From NCBI RefSeq assembly GCF_013204855.1, contig NZ_JABMKZ010000002.1, forward strand, positions 496,001 to 560,000: a stretch of 64,000 nt of DNA, in the 5' to 3' direction. Both the position numbers and the translations under genes were made by a program. Position 1 is the first letter of the stretch; each line of letters opens with the position of its first letter. This document shows positions 9,914-16,907 of the stretch, in pieces. The notes under the pieces were generated by a model. That model saw nothing but the letters and a program-made list of their open reading frames with translations. It did no database searches and was not told where the DNA came from. This DNA comes from Paenibacillus alba (GTDB lineage: Bacteria > Bacillota > Bacilli > Paenibacillales > NBRC-103111).

Positions 9914-9951
9914 AAAAAAAGCACGTCCAACATGAGATATGTTAGAAATGC
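9914..9951 (-). terminator. Intrinsic terminator, expression platform of the cobalamin riboswitch
   Basis: Read on the minus strand, GCATTTCTAACAT pairs with ATGTTGGACGTGC through a 13-base stem with one mismatch and a five-base loop, followed by seven U residues. It lies between the riboswitch and cbiH60, so it is the likely premature terminator formed when coenzyme B12 is bound. Confidence 0.8.
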
Positions 9952-10035
9952 TTCGTAAATTACTACACGTTAATATAACTGGAGTAACCGATCTCTAACA
10001 CTCCCTAATTCCTCGTAGGGTTATTGTGTTGTTGA

Positions 10036-10215
10036 TCTAGGCAGGTCTCCTGACTTTAATCTCCCTTCGCGTCTTCCCAGGTTTCTACCCAGTGACATCT
10101 TGCTAAGAGCTGCCGTCTTCGTGCGGCGTGATTATTACAGTGGCGGGTCCGTGCCGGTTTCTCACCGGTCTTCCCATTTAACTATATAACTTTCATATAT
10201 ATAGCACCTAGAACC
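10036..10215 (-). promoter_or_regulatory. Adenosylcobalamin riboswitch
   Basis: On the minus strand the element starts at GGTGC near 10208 and runs through AAATGGGAAG, the paired CCGGTGAGAAACCGGCACGG, the B12-box core CCCGCCACTGTAA near 10133-10145, and ends in AGTCAGGAGACCTGCC. These are the conserved blocks of the cobalamin class. It precedes cbiH60 and, together with the downstream terminator, should shut off the whole cbi operon when adenosylcobalamin is plentiful. Confidence 0.93.
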
Positions 10216-10269
10216 TTTGATATGCAATTAGGATCATCCTATCATCTATGAAGAGGCTTTGTCACGTTT

Positions 10270-10500
10270 TTATTCATAAATGACACGATATAGCCCCTCT
10301 ATTAAACTTTGATAATTTGCCCGGTCAAAGGTGATTTCCCCAAAGGATACATGAATGACTTTATTGCTCGTTTTTACGATAAAAAAACTTAGCTCCTCAT
10401 GCTCCGGATCAATATAAGTAAAGCATTCCAACTGACTGCTACCTGTCTTCTGACGTAAAAAAGCGGTCGCATCCGCACTCGCATTCGCATATTTGGGCAT
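10270..10500 (-). CDS. Small protein of unknown function
   Basis: A 76-residue frame with start ATG at 10500, eight bases after AAAGGA; a TTG six bases further upstream is less likely. I do not recognise the family. The sequence is soluble-looking, without membrane segment or cysteine cluster apart from one Cys, and shows alternating hydrophobic strands (LSFFIVKTSNKVIHVSFGEI). It is upstream of and co-directional with the cobalamin riboswitch, but nothing in the sequence links it to B12. Coding is supported by the ribosome site and codon composition only. Confidence 0.6.
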   Translation of the reverse strand: MPKYANASADATAFLRQKTGSSQLECFTYIDPEHEELSFFIVKTSNKVIHVSFGEITFDRANYQSLIEGLYRVIYE

Positions 10501-10590
10501 ATTCAAAATCCTTTCTATCTAAGCCTGATTCTCCTATCTATTATACACGATCTCCTAACCTAGAATTCAATGTCATCTTAAAAGAATCTC

Positions 10591-10619
10591 TTTAATTATC
10601 TGAATTTTCATACTATAAT
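10591..10619 (+). promoter_or_regulatory. SigA-type promoter of the guanylate-kinase-like gene
   Basis: TTTAAT at 10591-10596 and a perfect TATAAT at 10614-10619 are separated by 17 bases. The start codon follows 46 bases later, with GAAGGAGG in between. Confidence 0.65.
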
Positions 10620-10664
10620 AGAGACATCAAGATATCGCTTTCATTATATGAAGGAGGAATTGAT

Positions 10665-11240
10665 ATGAGTCGTCCTGACAATGGGTTGGTGTTTGTTTTT
10701 ACCGGTACAAGCGGTTCGGGTCGCAAAACCATCGCCCACCGTATTGCCCAAGAGCTTGGCTTCTCCTCCGTTGTTTCCTATACAACACGCACACCAAGAC
10801 CTAAAGAAGTCAACGGCAAGGATTATACGTTCATCACTCGCAAAGCCTTTATTGATAGTGATATCGCCGGAGAATTTTTTCAAACTGCTGAAATTGATGG
10901 TCATTTTTACGGTATCAAAAAAGCCGATCTTGACGACGCCCTTAGCAAAAACGGCTTTATCTACGTCATCGTTAATCGCTACGCAGCCAACCGTTTCAAA
11001 TACATTTATGGAGAACGTGCTGTCCGCTTGTTCATCTATGTCAGCAAACAAACAATTATGGAACGCCTGCTGGCGCACAATACCTCTACAGATGTAATCG
11101 ACCACTACATGAATCACTACATAGAAGAAGTTTCCTATCGCAAAGATTGTGAGCATGTGTTTGAGAACATGGATTTGAATGAAACCATCAATAAAGTGAA
11201 AGCCACCATGCTTGCTCACATCCCAACGACAACAAGCTGA
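10665..11240 (+). CDS. Guanylate-kinase-like protein with altered P-loop
   Basis: A 191-residue protein of the guanylate kinase fold. The GMP-binding segment is well kept (SYTTRTPRPKEVNGKDYTF, then HFYGIKKADLDDAL). The P-loop, however, reads GTSGSGRKT where true kinases have GPSGVGKGT, so the phosphate-binding lysine is arginine at residue 20 and a lysine follows at 21. The lid region lacks the usual Arg-rich RLxxRG pattern and reads ERLLAHNTSTDV. It stands alone with its own promoter and terminator, not beside rpoZ as the housekeeping gmk usually does. It may be a weak kinase, a binding protein or a regulator; activity is uncertain. Confidence 0.8.
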   Translation: MSRPDNGLVFVFTGTSGSGRKTIAHRIAQELGFSSVVSYTTRTPRPKEVNGKDYTFITRKAFIDSDIAGEFFQTAEIDGHFYGIKKADLDDALSKNGFIYVIVNRYAANRFKYIYGERAVRLFIYVSKQTIMERLLAHNTSTDVIDHYMNHYIEEVSYRKDCEHVFENMDLNETINKVKATMLAHIPTTTS

Positions 11241-11255
11241 AGATATAAACAGTCA

Positions 11256-11292
11256 AAAGAAAAGACTCGGTTCAGCACCGAGTCTCTTTTCT
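11256..11292. terminator. Bidirectional terminator between convergent genes
   Basis: GACTCGG (11264-11270) pairs with CCGAGTC (11278-11284), with A-rich and T-rich flanks on both sides. It can serve the plus-strand kinase-like gene and the minus-strand membrane gene. Confidence 0.8.
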
Positions 11293-11296
11293 TTGT

Positions 11297-11722
11297 TCAT
11301 TTTAAAGGTGTCTTTTTTCTCTTTAAAGCCACATATCCGCCTAGCAGCGAAATCGGAATAATCACAACGAAACCGATTAACTCGAACCATAATGGAATCC
11401 CATGATCCGTCAACATCGAATCAAATCCGACTGCTGCGCCGATCACACCTATAATAGCAGCATTGAAATATTCCGCACGTCTTGCGACTCTTGCCGCGAT
11501 ATATCCTCCAAAAAATGACCAAAATAAGCCCATGACCATAAGCAGAAGCAATAATCCTACATTCGAATAAATCGCGTTAATCGTTTCTTCATTTACGGGT
11601 TTACCAGCAAAATAAATACTGCCAAATAACGCAGTCGATATATAAGTTCCTATGTTATCAACGGCTACACCTAACAATACACCCAGAAAATGAAATTTTC
11701 TTTCCCTTTTTTGTTCATCCAT
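11297..11722 (-). CDS. Four-helix membrane protein of unknown function
   Basis: A 141-residue protein with start ATG at 11722 (MDEQKRERKFHF), preceded by AGGAGAGAAG. A longer frame from 11776 exists but lacks a ribosome site. Four hydrophobic segments are visible: near residues 12-35, 52-75, 85-105 and 112-132, the last followed by a basic tail (KRKKTPLK). The glycine- and alanine-rich second helix (FFGGYIAARVARR) recalls small YrzE/TIGR04086-type membrane proteins, but I cannot assign it. It is a single gene facing the guanylate-kinase-like gene across a shared terminator. Confidence 0.7.
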   Translation of the reverse strand: MDEQKRERKFHFLGVLLGVAVDNIGTYISTALFGSIYFAGKPVNEETINAIYSNVGLLLLLMVMGLFWSFFGGYIAARVARRAEYFNAAIIGVIGAAVGFDSMLTDHGIPLWFELIGFVVIIPISLLGGYVALKRKKTPLK

Positions 11723-11814
11723 AGCTTCTTCTTCTCTCCTGATCCATCGAACTTCCAACCTAATCCATAATACCATGAGGTTGACTCAGTATCCAGTTCT
11801 CAGCCTCTGCCCCC

Positions 11815-12903
11815 TTAACTCCACCAAGGTGCTTGCGGATATTCAGCTGCATGTACATGAATCGTTTGGCCCATTCTCGGCGTTGCAATAGCTACCTCGT
11901 TGGCATATGCGGCTCTTACAGCACGCGACACCGAATCATTCCAATCGTGAACCGCTAGGGTGAATGCTCCCCAGTGAATCGGTATCATCAGCTTGCCTTT
12001 AACATCTATATGAGCTTGAACCGTTTCTTCCGGCATCATATGAATATCAGACCAACGATCATCATATTGCCCACATTCCATCAATGTCAAATCAAAGGGT
12101 CCATACTTCTGGCCAATGGCTTTGAAATGAGGAGCGTATCCGCTATCCCCACTGAAAAAGATCTTAGAATTCACCCCTGCGATCACCCAAGAGCACCATA
12201 GTGTAGCTCCTCGATCCGTTAAGCTTCTCCCCGAGAAATGAGTTGCCGGCGTACAAGCGAGTGTCAGCCCTTCGAACGTAAACTCGTCCCACCAATCATG
12301 CTCTTCGATTTTCCCCGGCTGGATGCCCCATCGAATCAAATGACTACTGACCCCAAGGGGAACAATAAATTTGCCTACTTTATCCTTTATTTTCATTATC
12401 GTCCCATAGTCCAAGTGATCATAATGATCATGTGACAAAAGAACAGCATCTATCTCAGGCAATTCGGCAATTTCAAAAGGCAAGCCTCCACTATATCTTC
12501 CCTTACCGAACCATGGAAATGGCGAAGGTGCTTTGCCAAACATAGGATCTAAGAGCAAGGACTTCCCATCCATCGTTACAAGAGACGCCGAGTGGCCAAA
12601 CCACGTAACCTTCGTTTCCTTATCTTTGCTGAAAGAAGGAACATCCATAACAGGCGGACTCGACGGACGTCGATTAGGACTGCTTTTGATAAAATCACGC
12701 AAAATGCTTACCGTTGTTTTGAAGCCCATATCCATCATCGTTGGGACCGCATTCTCAAACTTTCCGTTCACATACTGAACCGAACGAGAGAGATCCTTGG
12801 CCTTGGCTTTCGATGGTTTTCTCCCAAAGTGTGGGTAAACATTCATAAAAAGTACAACAACACCTGCAAGTACAACAATAATGCCTATCCATATCAGTAA
12901 CAA
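11815..12903 (-). CDS. Metallo-beta-lactamase-fold hydrolase, membrane-anchored
   Basis: A 362-residue protein. One N-terminal membrane segment (LLIWIGIIVVLAGVVVLF) is followed by an MBL-fold domain of the UlaG / NAPE-phospholipase D-like type. Metal ligands are visible in LLSHDHYDHLD, in ATHFSGRSLTDRG and in IPIHWGAFTLAVHDW, with GDSGYAPHFKAIG between them. I chose TTG at 12903 because GGAGG is eight bases upstream; the frame also opens at TTG 12918. Substrate is unknown; related enzymes cleave lactones or N-acyl phospholipids. The gene follows the 91-residue frame at 12921 directly, suggesting an operon. Confidence 0.82.
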   Translation of the reverse strand: MLLIWIGIIVVLAGVVVLFMNVYPHFGRKPSKAKAKDLSRSVQYVNGKFENAVPTMMDMGFKTTVSILRDFIKSSPNRRPSSPPVMDVPSFSKDKETKVTWFGHSASLVTMDGKSLLLDPMFGKAPSPFPWFGKGRYSGGLPFEIAELPEIDAVLLSHDHYDHLDYGTIMKIKDKVGKFIVPLGVSSHLIRWGIQPGKIEEHDWWDEFTFEGLTLACTPATHFSGRSLTDRGATLWCSWVIAGVNSKIFFSGDSGYAPHFKAIGQKYGPFDLTLMECGQYDDRWSDIHMMPEETVQAHIDVKGKLMIPIHWGAFTLAVHDWNDSVSRAVRAAYANEVAIATPRMGQTIHVHAAEYPQAPWWS

Positions 12904-12920
12904 CTTCGCGGCCTCCAAGC

Positions 12921-13196
12921 TTATTTCTTCAGAATTAGTCTTTTAATTTTCCAATGCCGATATACAAAGAATAAGTAAGCTCCCACATACGCCGGAATTG
13001 TTAAAAACCCATTTTGTATAACGAGTTCTTCTTTGAAAATTAGTTGACTAGATGTATTAACGTAAATGTTCATCGTATGGTTCCAAGATTTTATGAGCAG
13101 TCCCGATTCTTTGGTTTGAATGACATATTGCTGCGGATCTATCCTCTGGAAAGTGATCGTATGATGACCCAGCGGAACAAATCCCAAAAGATACAT
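12921..13196 (-). CDS. Small hypothetical protein with C-terminal membrane helix, start unclear
   Basis: A 91-residue frame if started at ATG 13196. It ends in a hydrophobic helix (LTIPAYVGAYLFFVYRHW) and a basic tail. No ribosome site precedes 13196. The good site AAAGGAG lies before an ATG at 13248 that is in another frame. The frame of this protein is open upstream as far as 13240 and would join that ATG if one base of an AAAA run (13239-13242) were missing. The 5' end may therefore be frameshifted or misread. Function is unknown; it precedes the MBL hydrolase gene. Confidence 0.5.
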   Translation of the reverse strand: MYLLGFVPLGHHTITFQRIDPQQYVIQTKESGLLIKSWNHTMNIYVNTSSQLIFKEELVIQNGFLTIPAYVGAYLFFVYRHWKIKRLILKK

Positions 13197-13320
13197 CCCG
13201 CCATAAGCCTGAAGCCGTTCCAGGGAGCTTAGATTGCATTTTCAACATGAAATGGGCTCCTTTCTACCACAAAAAGCTTTTCATTTTCGGTTCCCATCGG
13301 GACATTAGCACAATCCATTC

Positions 13321-13357
13321 AATCGCCCAAACATTACCCCAGAAAAGTCATAAGCTA
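13321..13357 (+). promoter_or_regulatory. SigK-like promoter with overlapping GerE-type box, upstream of first YjcZ gene
   Basis: AC (13331-13332), 16 bases, then CATAAGCTA (13349-13357) matches the mother-cell SigK pattern AC-N16-CATANNNTA. Overlapping the -35, the reverse strand of 13321-13332 reads GTTTGGGCGATT, a full match to the GerE pattern RWWTRGGYNNYY. A block ATTAGCACAATC at 13304-13315 is shared with the second copy at the same distance. Confidence 0.65.
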
Positions 13358-13398
13358 TCTCGAAACATAAACCAATTCAAACTTGGAGGTTGATTCGG

Positions 13399-13494
13399 AT
13401 GAGTTCTGGAACTGGTGTAGGTTATAATTCTTCAGCAGCTATCTTGGTTCTTTTCATATTATTGGTTATTATTACTAGCGCGTTTGTTTGGTAA
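13399..13494 (+). CDS. YjcZ-family sporulation micropeptide, copy 1
   Basis: A 31-residue peptide: a short Gly/Ser-rich head (MSSGTGVGYNSSAA) followed by one membrane helix ending in IITSAFVW. This layout is that of the YjcZ/YjcZ-like micropeptides made in Bacillus sporangia. A ribosome site (TTGGAGG) lies nine bases before ATG 13399. The last 25 residues are identical, apart from the head, to the copy at 14183. The SigK-like promoter just upstream suggests mother-cell expression late in sporulation, perhaps in the coat or outer forespore membrane; this is inferred. Confidence 0.8.
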   Translation: MSSGTGVGYNSSAAILVLFILLVIITSAFVW

Positions 13495-13516
13495 TTTAAA
13501 ACCTCAAGCAGGATGG

Positions 13517-13542
13517 CTACCTATGTAAATAGGTAGTTTTTT
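13517..13542 (+). terminator. Terminator of first YjcZ gene
   Basis: CTACCTAT, loop GTAA, ATAGGTAG and then six T residues form a compact intrinsic terminator 22 bases after the stop codon. Confidence 0.85.
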
Positions 13543-13643
13543 GTATTTAACCCGAAAGGCATAATCGAATTATAACAAAAATACAAAAAGAACGCCCAGC
13601 TATAGCAGCGCCCTCTCATTTCTCATATGATCTTCATTTGGCT

Positions 13644-13850
13644 TCAAATTAATTCATACAACTGTTTCACATCACATCTTAACGCGCTGGCAATATGGAT
13701 GGCCGATTTCAATGGCATGATTCTTTTATTCTCAATAAAATCATTTATCTTTTCTGGCTTGTAATTTAGGATAAGCGCAAGATCCTGAACGGTCATGCCA
13801 GATTCACGCAACCGTTCATTCAACAAGCACCGACCGAGCTCAAACTTCAT
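13644..13850 (-). CDS. Small XRE/Cro-type helix-turn-helix regulator
   Basis: A 68-residue protein consisting almost only of a Cro/CI-like DNA-binding domain: NERLRESGMTVQDLALILN, then YKPEKINDFIENKR and MPLKSAIHIASALRCDVKQL, the usual five-helix pattern. No effector domain is present. The start ATG at 13850 follows AGGAGG. It lies 18 bases after the small membrane-peptide frame at 13869, so the two are probably cotranscribed. Its target is unknown; autoregulation or control of the neighbouring small genes would be the simple guesses. Confidence 0.8.
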   Translation of the reverse strand: MKFELGRCLLNERLRESGMTVQDLALILNYKPEKINDFIENKRIMPLKSAIHIASALRCDVKQLYELI

Positions 13851-13868
13851 TGTGTCGCAGTCCTCCTA

Positions 13869-13970
13869 TCAGAGAGTCTCAAAAAAGGCCTTGACCAACA
13901 AAAAAGGCAATGCACCAATTGAAACAAAAGCAAAAAAGAATCCTTGAAGAAAATTTTTGAACAGCTTCAC
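13869..13970 (-). CDS. 33-residue hydrophobic peptide upstream of the XRE gene
   Basis: A GTG-started frame at 13970 with a good ribosome site (AGGAG, eight bases before the start). It encodes a 33-residue peptide with a basic N-terminus (MKLFKNFLQ), a Phe-rich membrane segment (GFFFAFVSIGALPFFLVKAF) and the short tail FETL. The phenylalanine-rich helix between charged ends resembles small membrane proteins or toxin-like peptides. Its stop is 18 bases before the XRE start. Not recognised; it could be a membrane micropeptide, a type I-like toxin or a leader. Coding is supported by the ribosome site and composition only. Confidence 0.5.
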   Translation of the reverse strand: MKLFKNFLQGFFFAFVSIGALPFLLVKAFFETL

Positions 13971-14101
13971 AAAGATCACTCCTATCTATTTTTGTCCAAT
14001 TTGTGAATAACCCCATTGTACTCCTTTATCCATAGTGTTACATGAAAATAAGATTAAAATTCCTCAGGTTTGTCCACTAGGGGCATTAGCACAATCATCT
14101 C

Positions 14102-14138
14102 ATTTGCCCAAACATCCCTCAGCATATGTCATACATTA
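14102..14138 (+). promoter_or_regulatory. SigK-like promoter with GerE-type box, upstream of second YjcZ gene
   Basis: AC (14112-14113), 16 bases, then CATACATTA (14130-14138) repeats the arrangement of the first copy. The GerE-like box at 14102-14113 has one mismatch, and ATTAGCACAATC recurs at 14085-14096. CATACATT would also fit a SigE -10, so SigE input cannot be excluded. Confidence 0.65.
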
Positions 14139-14182
14139 ATCATGTAGTACACAGATGAATTCCTTATGAAAGGGTGATTTAA

Positions 14183-14305
14183 ATGTCTTATGTTGGCGGA
14201 GTTGGCGGTGTTGGTTGTGGAACTGGCGTAGGTTATAACTCTTCTGCAGCAATTTTGGTTCTTTTCATTTTGTTGGTAATCATCACTAGCGCATTCGTAT
14301 GGTAG
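14183..14305 (+). CDS. YjcZ-family sporulation micropeptide, copy 2
   Basis: A 40-residue peptide: MSYVGGVGGVGCGTGVGYNS then SAAILVLFILLVIITSAFVW. The 25-residue C-terminal part is the same as in the copy at 13399, while the head has extra Gly/Val repeats and one Cys. AAAGGGTGA precedes ATG 14183. The promoter region is duplicated together with the gene. A role in the spore coat or mother-cell membrane is inferred from the family and promoter type. Confidence 0.8.
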   Translation: MSYVGGVGGVGCGTGVGYNSSAAILVLFILLVIITSAFVW

Positions 14306-14322
14306 TTCTTCATAAATAAAAG

Positions 14323-14362
14323 AAAGGCTACCTTCGAGCCCTCGCTCAGGTAGCCTTTTTTT
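14323..14362. terminator. Terminator between second YjcZ gene and thermonuclease gene
   Basis: AAAGGCTACCT pairs with AGGTAGCCTTT across a 14-base loop and is followed by a T run. It lies between two convergent genes, and the A-run on the other side allows use in both directions. Confidence 0.85.
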
Positions 14363-14375
14363 CCGTAGTAGCGGC

Positions 14376-15134
14376 TTACTTTTCACACGCTACACCATCA
14401 TGATCCCGGTCAAGCTTGGAGCTGTAGCCCGGCTCGCCTTTTTTGATATTGTACGCACCCGCCGCTTTCGCTTCTGTACAATTATTATAGTACACTTCTG
14501 AGTGCTCCTTCGTCTCAGTTTCATGAAAACCATCCTCTTGCGCATAATTCTCTACACTCCATATGTTGATCCCTTTTAATTGTGCCGTCTTTTGGATCTC
14601 CCGAAATTGATCTACGTACTTCACATTCGGCGGATACACATAGGCAACGCGGGCATAACCATTTTCAAGCAGCATCTCGTTAAACATCTTATCCCCGATA
14701 TAAAGATAACAAAGCAGTCTGCCATACTTATCACGCTCAGAAACATCTAATTCCAGCTTGACGTCCTTATTCGTTAACATATCTTTAGCATACTTTGAAG
14801 CTTCCAAGGCAAAAGGCTGAACAGGCTTGTCTGGAGCTACACTTTCAGGTGTATCCACCAGGAGCAATCGAATCGTCTCCTCTTTCACTTTCCCAGCTTC
14901 CGTGAACGACACCTTCATCGTGTCCCCATCTACAACCCTAACTATTTTGGCCGGGATGAATCGCTTGTTGAGTTCTGTTGGAGTCGGAGACACCAGCGCT
15001 GTTTCCACTGGCAGTGATGTAACAGAACCTGATGCAGGTTTTACTGTTTTTTGTGCACAGCCAGCTGCCGCGAATAGCATGAATAGACTTAATGCTGCAT
15101 GTAAGTATTTCTTGGTCGTATTTGCGCGAAACAT
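14376..15134 (-). CDS. Thermonuclease-family lipoprotein with C-terminal Excalibur domain
   Basis: A 252-residue exported protein. The signal peptide ends in a lipobox (LFMLFAAAGC, Cys near residue 26), so it should be tethered to the outer face of the membrane. Residues about 60-200 form a staphylococcal-nuclease domain: VVDGDTMKVSF, ETIRLLLVDTPE and DVSERDKYGRLLCYLYIGDK, which keep the Arg/Asp/Glu active-site pattern. The last 35 residues are an Excalibur calcium-binding motif, DRDHDGVACE. It is likely a Ca-dependent nuclease for nutrition or DNA turnover. ATG 15134 follows ACTGGAGGA. Confidence 0.9.
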   Translation of the reverse strand: MFRANTTKKYLHAALSLFMLFAAAGCAQKTVKPASGSVTSLPVETALVSPTPTELNKRFIPAKIVRVVDGDTMKVSFTEAGKVKEETIRLLLVDTPESVAPDKPVQPFALEASKYAKDMLTNKDVKLELDVSERDKYGRLLCYLYIGDKMFNEMLLENGYARVAYVYPPNVKYVDQFREIQKTAQLKGINIWSVENYAQEDGFHETETKEHSEVYYNNCTEAKAAGAYNIKKGEPGYSSKLDRDHDGVACEK

Positions 15135-15719
15135 TTAAAATCCTCCAGTATTTCTAGTTGATAAATTAATTTTTCAAAAAAATCGATATGACCTCACCAG
15201 CAAACTAGCTGATAGAAATTCGATTATCATAATGATGAGCTGCCCAGCAGTCTCCATTAACTAAGCTTTGATGCTCCCATTATACAGTTGTCCTACTCCT
15301 GGGCAAATGAAGGATAGAATTCCTGCTATTTTGCTATTTGGCATGATTTGCTCCGATTAATTATATTACCTATTTATTCCTATTGTACCATCTGAATTAC
15401 CTTTGCGGTTATTTTTAAATTTTTGCTACAAATAGCGTTCAGGAAGGGAAATTTGCAGAAACATCTTATTGAAAAGGAACTCGGATCCTCTATTTGACGT
15501 ATAATCCGATTTTTCCAGCTGAAAGGGAACACGGATCCCTTATTTCACCTTTCAAGGGTGAAATTCCAGCTAATTAGACAAATTAGCGTATCGTAGTTCC
15601 CCCTGACTAGCCAAATGGCTGTTTGAATCATGAATAAGGGAACGTAGTTCCCTCAGGAATTTGAAGTCCGTAAGGATAAGTCTGAGCCAAACTGACTGGC
15701 CTCTAATTTGATAACTCCT
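15135..15719. repeat. Gene-free stretch with degenerate GGAAC/GTTCC repeat units
   Basis: No convincing gene is visible. Between 15470 and 15660 related units recur: GGAACTCGGATCC (15478), GGGAACACGGATCCC (15526) and GGGAACGTAGTTCCC (15641), with CGTAGTTCCCC near 15593. Several have internal dyad symmetry and share flanks such as TTCCAGCT. They look like a dispersed intergenic repeat family, possibly transcribed as the 3' region of the spo0A message. Confidence 0.5.
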
Positions 15720-15758
15720 TAAAAAATTAAAAACCCAATAAACCAAAGGTTTATTAGG
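15720..15758 (-). terminator. Candidate terminator downstream of spo0A
   Basis: On the minus strand CCTAATAAACC pairs with GGTTTATTGGG over a three-base loop, followed by TTTTTAATTTTTT. It lies about 120 bases after the spo0A stop. Confidence 0.7.
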
Positions 15759-15878
15759 CAAGATGGAAAAGCTAGACATCAAACAAAGTCCACGGTCTTC
15801 AAAACCTAACTAGATATTACTTCCATCCCTTCACCATACATTCGTCTCAAAGCATTCGTCTCAAAGCTCCTAACGCTC

Positions 15879-16673
15879 TCAAGAAACCTTATGCTCAATG
15901 CGCAGCTTATCCGCTACCATCGCAATAAACTCGCTATTCGTCGGTTTGGATTTGGAGATGTTAATCGTGTATCCGAAGATAAATGAAATCGAATCAATGT
16001 TGCCGCGCGTCCAAGCGACTTCAATCGCATGACGGATCGCACGCTCTACACGGCTAGGCGTCGTTTTGTATTTCTCAGCGATAGCTGGGTACAAGGTTTT
16101 GGTGATCGCACCGAGGATCTCAATGTTGTTGTACACCATCGTAATCGCTTCACGGAGATACTGATATCCTTTAATATGCGCAGGAACGCCGATTTCATGT
16201 ATGATGCTCGTGATGTTTGCGTCCAAATTTTTACCTTTTGGCATATGAACGACATTGGCACGCGTAGTTGAAGTTGTTGACGACGATTGGTTGCTTCCAA
16301 CAAGCTGACGGATCCGGTTCGTTAACGTTTCCATATCAAAAGGTTTTAGTATGTAATAGGATGCTCCAAGTTGTACAGCCTTCTGTGTTATGTTTTCTTG
16401 GCCAAAAGCAGTCAGCATAATGATTTTCGGTTGGGACGAAAGATTCATTTCACGCATTTTTTCAAGTACACCCAGACCATCCAAATGAGGCATGATAATA
16501 TCTAAAATGAGTACGTCCGGCAGCTCACGCTGTTGTTCAAGAAAGCGAAGAACTTCATTACCGTTGTACGCAACGCCCGCAATTTCCATGTCCTCTTGCT
16601 CACTAATGAACTCAGATAATAAATGGGTAAACTCACGATTATCATCAGCTAGTAATACTTGGATTTTTTGCAA
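15879..16673 (-). CDS. spo0A: Sporulation master response regulator Spo0A
   Basis: A 264-residue protein when started at TTG 16673, eight bases after AAAGGAGG; this gives [15 protein letters not shown], in line with known Spo0A starts. Receiver domain, 1-125: acidic pair Asp10/Asp11, phosphorylated Asp58 in [13 protein letters not shown], and Lys in ILKPFD. After a linker, the Spo0A DNA-binding domain (about 155-264) holds the recognition helix [17 protein letters not shown]. Phosphorylated Spo0A binds TGTCGAA boxes and starts sporulation. Three such boxes and a SigH promoter lie upstream. The order spoIVB-spo0A is the same as in B. subtilis. Confidence 0.97.
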   Translation of the reverse strand: MQKIQVLLADDNREFTHLLSEFISEQEDMEIAGVAYNGNEVLRFLEQQRELPDVLILDIIMPHLDGLGVLEKMREMNLSSQPKIIMLTAFGQENITQKAVQLGASYYILKPFDMETLTNRIRQLVGSNQSSSTTSTTRANVVHMPKGKNLDANITSIIHEIGVPAHIKGYQYLREAITMVYNNIEILGAITKTLYPAIAEKYKTTPSRVERAIRHAIEVAWTRGNIDSISFIFGYTINISKSKPTNSEFIAMVADKLRIEHKVS

Positions 16674-16729
16674 CTTTAAATCCTCCTTTAGGCTATTAAA
16701 CAAGTTAGTGAATTCTCTCTTACGTATAG

Positions 16730-16765
16730 GTATTCGACACCCCAACTTAAATTCCTTCTGTCGAA
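16730..16765 (-). promoter_or_regulatory. SigH promoter of spo0A with two Spo0A boxes
   Basis: On the minus strand GAAGGAATT (16758-16750), 11 bases, then GTCGAATAC (16738-16730) matches the SigH pattern RNAGGAWWW-N11-RNNGAATWW with one mismatch. One Spo0A box TGTCGAA (16739-16733) overlaps the -10. A second in inverse orientation (16759-16765) abuts the -35. This corresponds to the induced sporulation promoter of spo0A. Confidence 0.8.
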
Positions 16766-16834
16766 TATTATTTTTCTTTTCTTTTATTTCACTTTCTTAT
16801 ATAATAGTATATTTATCTTGTTGATACTACATTT

Positions 16835-16841
16835 TTCGACA
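16835..16841. promoter_or_regulatory. Third Spo0A box upstream of spo0A
   Basis: TTCGACA (TGTCGAA on the minus strand, within GTTGTCGAAAAA) lies about 70 bases upstream of the SigH -35. It could repress an upstream vegetative promoter; that promoter is not clear from sequence. Confidence 0.55.
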
Positions 16842-16907
16842 ACTTGGATCTAAACCATGCATCGCTATGTAGAATAAGGTTAAAATACAATAAAGAATCA
16901 AAGGCGT

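Noticed and set aside
10644..11219. 191-codon minus-strand frame opposite the guanylate-kinase-like gene
   Set aside because: Complete antisense of a recognised fold, lacks a ribosome site, while the plus strand has promoter, ribosome site and terminator.
13057..13248. 63-codon minus-strand frame with a good ribosome site at 13248
   Set aside because: The product looks random after the first residues; more likely the start belongs to the neighbouring frame through a one-base shift. Kept as a finding, not as a gene.
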